Below are positions 27,531-36,037 of a stretch of DNA of 64,000 nt, piece by piece. Below the pieces are notes generated by a model. That model was not told the DNA's origin, did no database searches, and saw only the letters and a program-made list of their open reading frames with translations. Source of the DNA: Rhizobium sp. Leaf453 (GTDB lineage Bacteria; Pseudomonadota; Alphaproteobacteria; Rhizobiales; Rhizobiaceae); contig NZ_LMRG01000023.1 in assembly GCF_001425605.1 (NCBI RefSeq), positions 134,420-198,419 on the forward strand. The letters run 5' to 3'. How positions within the stretch are numbered: the stretch's first letter is position 1; each line of letters starts with the position of its first letter. Position numbers and translations under genes: made by a program.

Positions 27531-29162
27531 TCAATTCCCCGCACTTTCCATGCGCCGGGTCTTGAGCACCTTTTCCAGCCAGCCAAGTTCCATTTCCGGC
27601 ACCGATTTCAGGAGCAGGTCGGTATAGTCGTCGAACGGCGGCGACAGCACTTTCGACTTCGGCCCGAAGCGAACGAGCTTGCCTCTGTGCATGACGGCGA
27701 CCGAGTCGGCGATCGCGCGGACGATGGCGATGTCGTGGGTGATAAAGACATAGGAAACAGCGGTTTCCTCCTGAAGCTTCAAAAGCAGATTCAGGATGCC
27801 TTCGGCCACCAGCGGATCGAGCGCCGAGGTCGGTTCGTCGCACAGGATCAGTTCCGGCTTGGCCGCAAGCGCCCGGGCGATCGCGACGCGCTGCTTCTGG
27901 CCGCCCGACAGTTCAGCCGGATAACGATCGAGGAAACGATCGCCGAGTTCGATCTGCTCCAGCAGTTCCTTGACCCGTTCCGTCTTCTTGGCGCCGTGAA
28001 CGCCGTAATAGAAGGTGATCGGGCGGCCAATGATGTCGCGCACCGTCTGGCGCGGGTTCATCGCGGTATCCGCCATCTGGTAGATCATCTGCACGCGGCG
28101 CAACTGGTCTTTGTTGCGCGAGCTCAGTGCCTTCGGAAGCTCCTTGCCGTCGAAGGTGATCGTGCCTTCGGATGGCGGCAGCAGGCCGGTGATGACGCGT
28201 GCCAGCGTCGACTTGCCCGAGCCGCTTTCGCCGACGATCGCCAGGGTCTGGCCTTTCGGCAGATGCATGGTGACGTCATGCAGCACCTTGAAGCCGTTGG
28301 CATAACCGGCGCTGATGCGGTCGATCTTCAGGAGCGTGTTGCTCTGGTCAGTCGCTTCCTCGCGCTTGGTCTGGCGAACGCTGACGAGGGCTCGGGTGTA
28401 ATCTTCGCGAGGCGCCTCGATGATCTGCTGGGTCGTGCCGTATTCGATCGTCTTGCCGTGACGCAGCACCATGATGTCGTCGGAGATCTGGGCAACGACG
28501 GCGAGGTCATGGGTGATGTAGAGGGCGGCGGTATGCGTTTCCTCGATCGCATGCTTGATCGCCGCCAGCACGTCGATCTGGGTGGTGACGTCAAGCGCCG
28601 TCGTCGGTTCGTCGAAGACGATGAGTTCCGGGTTCGGGCAGAGCGCCATGGCGGTCATGGCGCGCTGCAACTGTCCGCCCGAAACCTGGTGCGGATAGCG
28701 CTGGCCGAAAGTCTCCGGGCTCGGAAGCCCCAGCACCTTGAACAGGTATAGTGCGCGCTTTTCCGCTTCCTCCCGGCTCATGATCTTGTGGCGGAGCGCC
28801 GCTTCGATCACCTGTTCGCCGAGCTTGTGGGCCGGGTTGAAGGCGGCGGCGGCCGATTGCGCGACATAACAGACCTTGCAGCCTCGGATGGTGCGAACAC
28901 CATCACGGCCGAGTGTCAGGATGTCCTTGCCGTTGAGCAGGACCTGGCCGCCGGTGATTTTCGCACCGCCACGGCCATAGGCGAGGGCGGAGAGGCCGAT
29001 GGTCGACTTGCCGGCGCCGCTTTCGCCGATCAGGCCGAGAACCTTGCCCTTCTGTACGTCGAACGAGACGTTCTCGACCAGGGTCACCGTTTTCGGCGGT
29101 TCTCCCGGCGGATAACTCGTCGCCTCGATCTTCAGATTTTTCACGGAAAGAAGATCAGGCAT
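27531..29162 (-). CDS. Dual-domain peptide-type ABC ATPase (DppD-DppF fusion)
   Basis: The protein is 543 residues with two nucleotide-binding domains. The first has Walker A GESGAGKST at about 47-55 and signature VSGGQLQR; the second has GESGSGKST at about 310 and signature LSGGQKQR, with Walker B LILCDEPTSALD and switch His FITHD. Such fused ATPases (YejF/GsiA type) energise dipeptide/oligopeptide-type importers. It overlaps the upstream permease by 8 bases. Confidence 0.94.
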   Translation of the reverse strand: MPDLLSVKNLKIEATSYPPGEPPKTVTLVENVSFDVQKGKVLGLIGESGAGKSTIGLSALAYGRGGAKITGGQVLLNGKDILTLGRDGVRTIRGCKVCYVAQSAAAAFNPAHKLGEQVIEAALRHKIMSREEAEKRALYLFKVLGLPSPETFGQRYPHQVSGGQLQRAMTAMALCPNPELIVFDEPTTALDVTTQIDVLAAIKHAIEETHTAALYITHDLAVVAQISDDIMVLRHGKTIEYGTTQQIIEAPREDYTRALVSVRQTKREEATDQSNTLLKIDRISAGYANGFKVLHDVTMHLPKGQTLAIVGESGSGKSTLARVITGLLPPSEGTITFDGKELPKALSSRNKDQLRRVQMIYQMADTAMNPRQTVRDIIGRPITFYYGVHGAKKTERVKELLEQIELGDRFLDRYPAELSGGQKQRVAIARALAAKPELILCDEPTSALDPLVAEGILNLLLKLQEETAVSYVFITHDIAIVRAIADSVAVMHRGKLVRFGPKSKVLSPPFDDYTDLLLKSVPEMELGWLEKVLKTRRMESAGN

Positions 29163-29982
29163 CGCCGCGCCCTCCCTTGAGGCTCGAGGTCCGTTTCATC
29201 AGCCAGTCGACAACGAGGTTGACGCAGATCGCCAGGCCGGCAATCGCGCCGCCTGGAACAAGGGCAGCCGAGATGCCGAAGATGATGCCGTCCTTGTTGT
29301 CCTTGACCATGCCGCCCCAGTCGGCCGCCGGCGGCTGGATGCCGAGACCGAGGAAGGAGAGGGTGGACAGGAACAGGATGGAGAAGGCAAACCGCAGGCC
29401 GAATTCGGCCAGCAGCGGCGACAGCGTGTTGGGCAGAATCTCCCGGAAGATGATCCAGCGCGTGCCTTCCCCGCGCAGCCGCGCCGCCTCGACAAACTCC
29501 ATCACCGCGACGTCGAGCGCGACGGCCCGGCCGATGCGGAAGACGCGGGTCGAATCGAGCATCGCCATGACGAGGATCAGGATCCAAAGCTGCTGCGGCA
29601 GGACGGCGAGAACGACGAGGGCGAAGATCAGGGTCGGGATCGCCATCATCAGGTCGTTGAAGCGCGAGAACAACTGATCGATGAAGCCGCCGGTGACCGC
29701 CGCCGTGAACGACAGGAGCATACCGAGCGAGAACGAAATAATCGTTGCGGCGAGCGCCACGAAGATCGTTGTCCGTGCGCCGTAGATCAGTCGCGAAAGC
29801 AGGTCGCGACCGAGATTGTCGGTGCCGAGAAGGAAGTCGCCGCCCATCGGCAGCCAGATGTCGCCGACGACATCGCGTTCACCAAAGGGAGCGATCCACG
29901 GGGCGAAAATGGCGCAGAACAGCGCGAGCACGATGCCGGCGATGCCGACCCATGCACTGAGGGGAATGGAGCTCAATCTCAT
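29155..29982 (-). CDS. Peptide-type ABC permease, DppC-like
   Basis: The protein is 275 residues with an N-terminal helix (WVGIAGIVLALFCAIFAPW), five more helices, and the DppC-type EAA loop (EAARLRGEGTRWIIFREILPN). GTDNLGRDLLSRLIYGART is the usual periplasmic/N-terminal motif. It overlaps the DppB-like gene by 4 bases. Confidence 0.93.
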   Translation of the reverse strand: MRLSSIPLSAWVGIAGIVLALFCAIFAPWIAPFGERDVVGDIWLPMGGDFLLGTDNLGRDLLSRLIYGARTTIFVALAATIISFSLGMLLSFTAAVTGGFIDQLFSRFNDLMMAIPTLIFALVVLAVLPQQLWILILVMAMLDSTRVFRIGRAVALDVAVMEFVEAARLRGEGTRWIIFREILPNTLSPLLAEFGLRFAFSILFLSTLSFLGLGIQPPAADWGGMVKDNKDGIIFGISAALVPGGAIAGLAICVNLVVDWLMKRTSSLKGGRGDA

Positions 29983-31088
29983 CGCGGATGCCTCAATCTC
30001 GGGTTGGCGAGGATGGCCAGAATGTCAGCCGCCATGTTGAGGAAGATGTAGAAGGCGGCGAAGATCAGGCCGCAGGCCTGCACCACCGGCATATCGCGCA
30101 CTGTAACCGCATCGACCATATACTGGCCCATGCCCGGATAGACGAACACCACTTCCACGACGACGACGCCGACCACGAGATAGGCGAGGTTGAGGGCGAT
30201 GACATTGATGACCGGCGCCACCGCATTGGGAGCGGCATGGCGGGCGATGATCCGGAAAGCTCCGAGACCCTTCAGTTCCGCCGTCTCGACATAGGCAGAC
30301 GACATGACATTGAGGATGGCGGCGCGGGTCATGCGCATCATATGGGCAAGCACGACGAGAACGAGGGTTGCCACCGGCAGAGCGATCGCCGACAGCCGCT
30401 CGCCGAAGCCCATGCTGTCATAGACCGTGGATGGAAAGGTTGCGACGCCCATCTGCACCGCGAAAAACAGGATCAGCAGGTAGCCGACAAAGAACTCGGG
30501 CAGCGAGATCGCCGCAAGCGAGACGACGTTGATGATCTTGTCCGGCAATCGGTTTCGGTATTGCACCGCCAGCATGCCGAGCCCGACCGCGAGTGGTATC
30601 GAGATGATCGCGGCGAAGAAAGCGAGGAACAGGGAGTTTCCGAGCCGCTTGCCGATCTGCTCGCTGACGGAATTCTTGCTGGCCCAGGATGTGCCGAAAT
30701 CACCTTTGATGGCTCCGCCGAGCCAGGTGACGTAGCGCTCGGTCATCGGCCGGTCGAGGCCTAGATCCTTGCGGATGTTTTCAACTGCCTGCGGCGTTGC
30801 AGATTGACCGAGATAGGTCGTGGCGAAGTCGCCGGGCAGGGCTTCCACGCCGCCGAAGATCATCAGCGACACGGCAAAGAGGAGACCAACGCTCAGACCG
30901 AGGCGTTGGATGATGAGGGCCGCCAGGGGACGGCGCAGGGTGAAACGGCGCCAGAATGTTCCGGTGACCTTGCCGCCGGGCGGCAAGGTGATTGTCCCGG
31001 ACAGGACAGCGGTCTGCGGAAGGCCTTCGCCCCCCGCAGCCGTTCCCGTTGTCAGCGCCGGACCCGTGTCAGGTCCGAGCGCAGCCAT
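29979..31088 (-). CDS. Peptide-type ABC permease, DppB-like
   Basis: The protein is 369 residues with an N-terminal tail about 40-50 residues longer than usual (rich in Gly/Thr/Pro) before the first helix (LIIQRLGLSVGLLFAVSLMIFG). PGDFATTYLGQSATP is typical of the family, and an EAA-type loop (ETAELKGLGAFRIIARHAAPN) precedes the last helices. A start further downstream would give a normal length. It overlaps the binding-protein stop by one base (TGATG). Confidence 0.92.
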   Translation of the reverse strand: MAALGPDTGPALTTGTAAGGEGLPQTAVLSGTITLPPGGKVTGTFWRRFTLRRPLAALIIQRLGLSVGLLFAVSLMIFGGVEALPGDFATTYLGQSATPQAVENIRKDLGLDRPMTERYVTWLGGAIKGDFGTSWASKNSVSEQIGKRLGNSLFLAFFAAIISIPLAVGLGMLAVQYRNRLPDKIINVVSLAAISLPEFFVGYLLILFFAVQMGVATFPSTVYDSMGFGERLSAIALPVATLVLVVLAHMMRMTRAAILNVMSSAYVETAELKGLGAFRIIARHAAPNAVAPVINVIALNLAYLVVGVVVVEVVFVYPGMGQYMVDAVTVRDMPVVQACGLIFAAFYIFLNMAADILAILANPRLRHPR

Positions 31089-32677
31089 CAGGCGTCGAGC
31101 CAGACGCGGGTCGCGACGTAGCCATTCGACATGTCGTTACCGATATCGTGGACATAGCCCTTCACCTGCTTGGTGGAGGCGTTCACGAAGTCGTTGAACA
31201 TTGGCAGGATCAGGCCGCCTTCGTCGCGAACCATCGTGGCCATGGTGCGGTACATGTCCTTGCGCTTGTTCTCGTCGAGTTCGGAACGAGCCTCAAGCAG
31301 AAGCTTGTCGAAGTCCGGCCGCAGGAAGCGGGTATCGTTCCAGTCGGCCGTCGACAGGTAAGCCGTCGAGTACATTTGGTCCTGGGTCGGGCGGCCGCCC
31401 CAGTAGGATGTCGAGAAGGGCTGGACGTTCCAGACGTTGGACCAGTAGCCGTCACCCGGTTCGCGCTTCACTTCGATCTCGATACCGGCCTTCTTGGCGC
31501 TTTCCTGGTAGAGCACGGCCGCATCCACAGCACCCGGGAATGCAACGTCGGAGGTGCGCAGGAGGACCGAGCCGCTATGGCCGGACTTCTTGTAGTGGAA
31601 GGCCGCCTTGTCCGGATCGTATGTGCGCTGTTCGATGCCTTCCGGGAAGAGGGCATAGGTCGAGTTTATCGGGAAGTCGTTGCCGACCTTGCCGTAACCG
31701 CCGAGGATGGTCTGCACCATGTTTTCGCGGTCCATCGCGTATTTCAGCGCCAGACGCAGATCGTTGTTGTCGAACGGCGCGGTGTTGCAATGCATGATGA
31801 AGACGTAGTGGCCACGGCCCGAGGTCGAGAGGATTTCGACATTCGGCGCGCGCTTCAGCAGCGACACGGTCTTCGGATCGACGCGGTTGATGTAGTGAAC
31901 CTGACCGGACGACAGGGCGGCGATGCGGGCCGTTGCGTCGTTCATGTTGATGATTTCGATCGAGTCGACGAAACCGCGATCCGTGCGCCAGTCGTCGGCG
32001 TTCTTTTCGAGCGTGCAGCGTACGCCGGGCTCGAAGCTCGACAGTTTGTAGGGGCCGGTACCGATGCCGGCGCCGGGATTGTCGTAACCGCCGCCCGGCT
32101 GGATGACGAGATGGTAGTCGGTCAGCAGTAGCGGCAGGTCGGCGTTGCCCTCGGTGAGAACGAGCACGAGGTTCTCGCCGTCGGCCTTGATTTCCTTGAT
32201 CGACTTCATGACGCCGAGCGCACCGGATTCCGACTTTTCGTCGGTGTGGCGCTGCAGGGTCTTGATGACGTCGTCGATCGTCAGGTCCTTGCCGTCGTGG
32301 AACTTGACGCCCTTGCGGATCTTGAAGGTCCAGGTGGCGGCGTCGGCGGACGGCTCCCAGGATTCGGCCAATGCCGGAACCGGAGCGCCTGTCAGCGGCT
32401 CGGATTCAACCAGCATGTCACCCCAGCAGCGGCCGATGCAGAACATCACCTGCGACAGGAACTTTGCCGGATCGTTTGAATCAGTGGCGGAGCCGCCTTC
32501 GAGGCCGAGTTTCAGGTGGCCGCCCTTCTTGGGTTCCTGCGCGGCGGCGCTGGTCGCAAACAGCGTGCTGGCGCTCGACAGCGCCACGCCGGCGGCCAAG
32601 GTGCGGCCCATGAATTCGCGGCGGTTCATCTTGCCCAGCATGACCTGATTGGCGAGGTAGTTCTTGTAATCGCTCAT
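31088..32677 (-). CDS. Peptide-type (family 5) ABC substrate-binding protein
   Basis: The protein is 529 residues with a Tat-type signal (NRREFMGRTLAAGVALSSA), suggesting export after folding. The mature region shows family 5 motifs (LAESWEPSADAATWTFKIRKGVKFHDG, DVIKTLQRH, PGAGIGTGPYKL). The operon (SBP, two permeases, fused ATPase) imports peptides, opines, betaine-like amines or similar compounds. It directly follows the carnitine operon on the same strand, so uptake of a related quaternary amine is possible but unproved. Confidence 0.92.
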   Translation of the reverse strand: MSDYKNYLANQVMLGKMNRREFMGRTLAAGVALSSASTLFATSAAAQEPKKGGHLKLGLEGGSATDSNDPAKFLSQVMFCIGRCWGDMLVESEPLTGAPVPALAESWEPSADAATWTFKIRKGVKFHDGKDLTIDDVIKTLQRHTDEKSESGALGVMKSIKEIKADGENLVLVLTEGNADLPLLLTDYHLVIQPGGGYDNPGAGIGTGPYKLSSFEPGVRCTLEKNADDWRTDRGFVDSIEIINMNDATARIAALSSGQVHYINRVDPKTVSLLKRAPNVEILSTSGRGHYVFIMHCNTAPFDNNDLRLALKYAMDRENMVQTILGGYGKVGNDFPINSTYALFPEGIEQRTYDPDKAAFHYKKSGHSGSVLLRTSDVAFPGAVDAAVLYQESAKKAGIEIEVKREPGDGYWSNVWNVQPFSTSYWGGRPTQDQMYSTAYLSTADWNDTRFLRPDFDKLLLEARSELDENKRKDMYRTMATMVRDEGGLILPMFNDFVNASTKQVKGYVHDIGNDMSNGYVATRVWLDA

Positions 32678-32992
32678 TCCCCTGTTCCCTTGTGTTTGAT
32701 GGCTTTTCGCCGTTTTTCATTATTGTTCTCGATCGTTGGTGATCGGGTTGTCGCTAGAATGCATGCCCGAGGGCAGGTAGGCCAGTAACATTTGCGGATT
32801 GTTTCGCCGCCCGTCTGCCTTTCGTGAAGCGGATGTTCCTGCTCAGCGGAAATCCCCGTTAAATTTAATGGTATCGCTCAAATGACACCCTGTATTCATA
32901 TAAAAATTCGGCATTTTTCATAAGTTGAACTTATGATAACGTGCCACAGAAGATCGATGACACGGAACTGGCTGCTTTCCACGATCTTGCGG
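32678..32992. other. Intergenic region between the carnitine operon and the peptide-type ABC operon
   Basis: These 315 bases hold no credible ORF. They contain the 19-bp palindrome described separately and an AT-rich stretch (about 32860-32920) that should include the promoter of the ABC operon on the minus strand. Confidence 0.6.
32918..32936. promoter_or_regulatory. 19-bp perfect palindrome, candidate operator of the ABC operon
   Basis: TCATAAGTT-G-AACTTATGA is a perfect inverted repeat with one central base. It lies about 240 bases upstream of the substrate-binding-protein start, next to an AT-rich promoter-like stretch and 57 bases beyond the end of the crotonase gene. Its shape suits a dimeric repressor of the GntR or MarR type. 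Confidence 0.55.
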
Positions 32993-33784
32993 CTATTTCC
33001 CCTTCCACACCGGATCGCGTTTTTCCGAAAATGCCCTCGCACCTTCCAACTGGTCTTCGCTCGAATAGAGGATATCGACCGTCTTGAACTGGCGCTTGGT
33101 GATCTTGTTCATCGTGGTCTGGAAGTCCTCGCCTTCGGCGGCGCGCACCACTTCCTTGATGGCGGCGTAGACGAGGGGCGGGCCGCTTTCGAGCAGGCGG
33201 GCGAGTTCCCAGGCACGCTCCATCAACTTGTCGGCGGGCAGGATCTCGTTGACGAAACCCCAGCGATTGGCCTCGACCGCGTCCAGCCAGCGGCCGGTGA
33301 GCAGCATGTCCATGGCAATGTGATAGGGAATGCGTTTCGGCAGCTTGATCGAGGCAGCATCAGCGACGGTGCCGGAGCGGATTTCCGGCAGGGCGAAGGT
33401 GGCGTGCTCGGCGGCGAGGATCATGTCGGTGGAGAGCGCGATTTCAAGCCCGCCTCCGCAGCAGATGCCGTTGATGGCCGCGATGATCGGCTTGTTGAGA
33501 TCACGCAGTTCCTGCATGCCGCCGAAACCGCCGATCCCGTAGTCGCCATCGACGGCATCGCCGTCGGCCGCAGCTTTCAGGTCCCATCCGGGACAGAAGA
33601 ATTTTTCTCCCGCGCCGGTTATGATCGCCACCCGCAGCGTGTCGTCGTCGCGGAAGTCGGCAAAGATCTTGCCCATGATCCGGCTGGTCACCAGATCGAT
33701 CGCATTGGCCTTCGGCCGGTCGATGGTGACTTCGAGAATGGCGCCTTCGCGGCGGGTTCCGATAGGTCCGGTCATAGGCGTCAT
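32993..33784 (-). CDS. Crotonase-family enoyl-CoA hydratase, carnitinyl-CoA dehydratase-like (CaiD type)
   Basis: The protein is 263 residues. Crotonase features: DRPKANAID, oxyanion loop CPGWDLKAAADG, catalytic Glu in CCGGGLEIAL, second acidic residue in FALPEIRSG. CPGWDLK resembles CaiD, which interconverts crotonobetainyl-CoA and carnitinyl-CoA. It overlaps the acyl-CoA synthetase gene by 4 bases and closes the carnitine operon, so the role fits. Another enoyl-CoA substrate is possible. Confidence 0.85.
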   Translation of the reverse strand: MTPMTGPIGTRREGAILEVTIDRPKANAIDLVTSRIMGKIFADFRDDDTLRVAIITGAGEKFFCPGWDLKAAADGDAVDGDYGIGGFGGMQELRDLNKPIIAAINGICCGGGLEIALSTDMILAAEHATFALPEIRSGTVADAASIKLPKRIPYHIAMDMLLTGRWLDAVEANRWGFVNEILPADKLMERAWELARLLESGPPLVYAAIKEVVRAAEGEDFQTTMNKITKRQFKTVDILYSSEDQLEGARAFSEKRDPVWKGK

Positions 33785-35835
33785 TTCCTTCGACGGATCA
33801 GGGCATCGGCCGCAACGATTCCAGACCCTTGCGGCAAGACCATGATAGGATTGATATCCAGTTCTTCGAGCTTTGAAGCGTTTGCAGCGACATAGGATGC
33901 AACAGCAGCGACAGCCGCGTTGAGCGCCGCGACATCGCCTTTCGGACCGCCGCGATAGCCATCCAGGAGCTTCCTGATCTTGAGGCCATTGATTGCGGTG
34001 CCGATGGCGTCCGGCGTGGTCGGCAGTGTCAGAATGGCTGAATCGTCCAGCAGTTCCACGAGGATTCCGCCGGCGCCGATGGTCAGGACCAGACCGGCGA
34101 CGGGATCACGTATGGCGCCGACGATGATCTCGGCGACCGGTTTAGCGATCATCTTTTCGACCAGAAATCCAGAGGCGACACCTCTCATGGTATCTGCTGC
34201 GTCCAGAACGGCCTGTCGGTCGGGCAGGTTCAGTTTGACGGCGCCGGCCTCGGTCTTGTGCGCGATGCCGAGACCTTTCAGGACGACCGGGAAGCCGAGT
34301 GTTTCGGCGACATCCGCCGCTTCGCTTGCCGTCAGCGCCACCTTGCCCATCGGCACGACGAGGCCGAATTTGGCGAGTTCGGCTTTTGCCTCGCTCTCAC
34401 TGATCGTCACGATGTCGCTGCTGTCCGGGCTGGCCGACAGCAGCGGCTGCGGCGCTGGCTTTGCCCAGCTGGCGCCGATGCCAGCCGAGATTTCGGCGGC
34501 GGCCAGAGCCTCGTCGATGCCCGAGAAAGCAACGACACCGGATGCCATCAGCGACAGCGCCGTTTCCTCCGGCATGTTTTCGCCGAGGCTGGCGACGACG
34601 CCGGCAACCGCGCCGGTCGCCTTGGCGGCGGCGATGACAGCGTCGCAGGTCGTGTTCCAGTCGGCAGCGTCGCAGCGATCTTGGCGCGGGAAATCGAGAA
34701 CGATAAGGTTCAGCGCGTAGTCGCCCTTCATCATTTCGGTGAAGGCGATCGTCTGCTTTTCGAGATTGCCCCAGACGAAGGTGTGATAATCCAGCGGATT
34801 GGCGATGGTGACCATGTCGCCGAGCGTTTCGCGCAACGGCTGGCGCTGGCTCTCCTTCAGGGCGCGGAACACAGTTTTTCGTTTGACGCCGGAATCGGCC
34901 ATCAGCGACGCCTCGCCGCCAGAGCAACTCATCGAGGAGATGTCGAAGCTCTTCAGCGGCGGATGCAGGTGCAGCAGCTTCAGCGTTTCCAGGAGTTCGG
35001 GCAGGGTCTCCACCCGGCCGATGCCGAGGCGTTCGAGAACCGCACTGGAGACGGCGTCATTGCCGGCGAGCGACGCGGTGTGCGAGACGGTGGCAAGCTG
35101 GGCTGCCTCCGACTTGCCGACCTTCAGCGTTACGACGGGCTTTTTCAGTTCACGGGCGCGCACCGCCAGTCGCTGCAGGGCTTCGATACTGTCGAATCCT
35201 TCGATATGCAGGCCGACGGCGGTGACGCGCGGATCTTCGAGCGCAGCGATGGCGAGTTCCGAAAGGCCGGTCTGCGCCTGGTTGCCGGCGGTCATGATAT
35301 AGGCGAGCGGCAGGCCGCGCATCTGCATGGAAATGTTGCAGGCGATGTTGGACGATTGCGTCAGAACCGCAACGCCCTTGTCCACGCGCAGCATGCCGTG
35401 CTGGTCGGGCCAGAGCAGGGCGCCATCCAGCGCATTGATGAAGCCGTAGCAATTCGGCCCGACGATCGGCATGTCGCCGGCTGCTGCCACCAGCGCTTCC
35501 TGCAGATCGTTGCCATCGGCGAGTTCGCTGACGGCTTCGCGGAAACCAGAGGCATAGCAGATCGCGCCGCCTGCACCGCGGGCAGACAGGTCGCGGATGA
35601 TATCGATCGTTAGCTGGCGATTGACGCCGACGAAGGATGCGTCCGGCGCTGCCGGCAGGTCGGCCACCGATCGGTAGCATTTGTGGCCGAGGACGTCGTC
35701 GAGTTTCGGATGGACGGGCCATATATCGCCCTTGAAGCCCATCTTGCCACACTGCTCGATCACCCGGCGCGCTTCCTTGCCACCGAAGACGGCGATGGAT
35801 TTGGGGCGGATGAGACGGTCGAGGGAGCGGGTCAT
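33781..35835 (-). CDS. NDP-forming acyl-CoA synthetase (acetyl-CoA synthetase/succinyl-CoA ligase superfamily), probably for gamma-butyrobetaine or carnitine
   Basis: The protein is 684 residues. The start at 35835 (MTRSLDRLIRPKSIAVFG) has AGGAG about 8 bases before it. The N-terminal half is a CoA-binding Rossmann and ligase part, with the active-site phospho-His in VSHTASLAG near residue 265. The C-terminal third is an ATP-grasp domain (FPVVLKGLGIAHKTEAGAVKLNL, VGAIRDPVAGLVLTIGAGG). Such enzymes link free acids to CoA using ATP to ADP and phosphate. Within this operon it may make gamma-butyrobetainyl-CoA, in place of the AMP-forming CaiC. That role is inferred from context. Confidence 0.85.
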   Translation of the reverse strand: MTRSLDRLIRPKSIAVFGGKEARRVIEQCGKMGFKGDIWPVHPKLDDVLGHKCYRSVADLPAAPDASFVGVNRQLTIDIIRDLSARGAGGAICYASGFREAVSELADGNDLQEALVAAAGDMPIVGPNCYGFINALDGALLWPDQHGMLRVDKGVAVLTQSSNIACNISMQMRGLPLAYIMTAGNQAQTGLSELAIAALEDPRVTAVGLHIEGFDSIEALQRLAVRARELKKPVVTLKVGKSEAAQLATVSHTASLAGNDAVSSAVLERLGIGRVETLPELLETLKLLHLHPPLKSFDISSMSCSGGEASLMADSGVKRKTVFRALKESQRQPLRETLGDMVTIANPLDYHTFVWGNLEKQTIAFTEMMKGDYALNLIVLDFPRQDRCDAADWNTTCDAVIAAAKATGAVAGVVASLGENMPEETALSLMASGVVAFSGIDEALAAAEISAGIGASWAKPAPQPLLSASPDSSDIVTISESEAKAELAKFGLVVPMGKVALTASEAADVAETLGFPVVLKGLGIAHKTEAGAVKLNLPDRQAVLDAADTMRGVASGFLVEKMIAKPVAEIIVGAIRDPVAGLVLTIGAGGILVELLDDSAILTLPTTPDAIGTAINGLKIRKLLDGYRGGPKGDVAALNAAVAAVASYVAANASKLEELDINPIMVLPQGSGIVAADALIRRRK

Positions 35836-35856
35836 GATTGGGCTCCTGACGAGAAA

Positions 35857-36010
35857 CCCCCTCCCCAACCCCTCCCCACAAGGGGGAGGGGCTTGGATGC
35901 CGCACCTGTCGCGCGCAACTCATAAGCTCGGCTTGCGCAGGCGGTGCTGATATGCGGGAGGTTCCGGCATGTTAAGTCCCTCCCGCTTGTGGGGAGGGGT
36001 TGGGGAGGGG
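35857..36010. repeat. Inverted GC-rich repeat between the acyl-CoA synthetase and dehydrogenase genes
   Basis: Arms at about 35857-35890 (CCCCCTCCCCAACCCCTCCCCACAAGGG...) and 35976-36010 (TCCCTCC...TTGTGGGGAGGGGTTGGGG) are inverted copies of the type seen at 2523 and 20331, separated by about 85 unrelated bases. They lie inside the carnitine operon. Confidence 0.75.
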
Positions 36011-36037
36011 TGTTTTGCTTCACAAACATCATTATCC

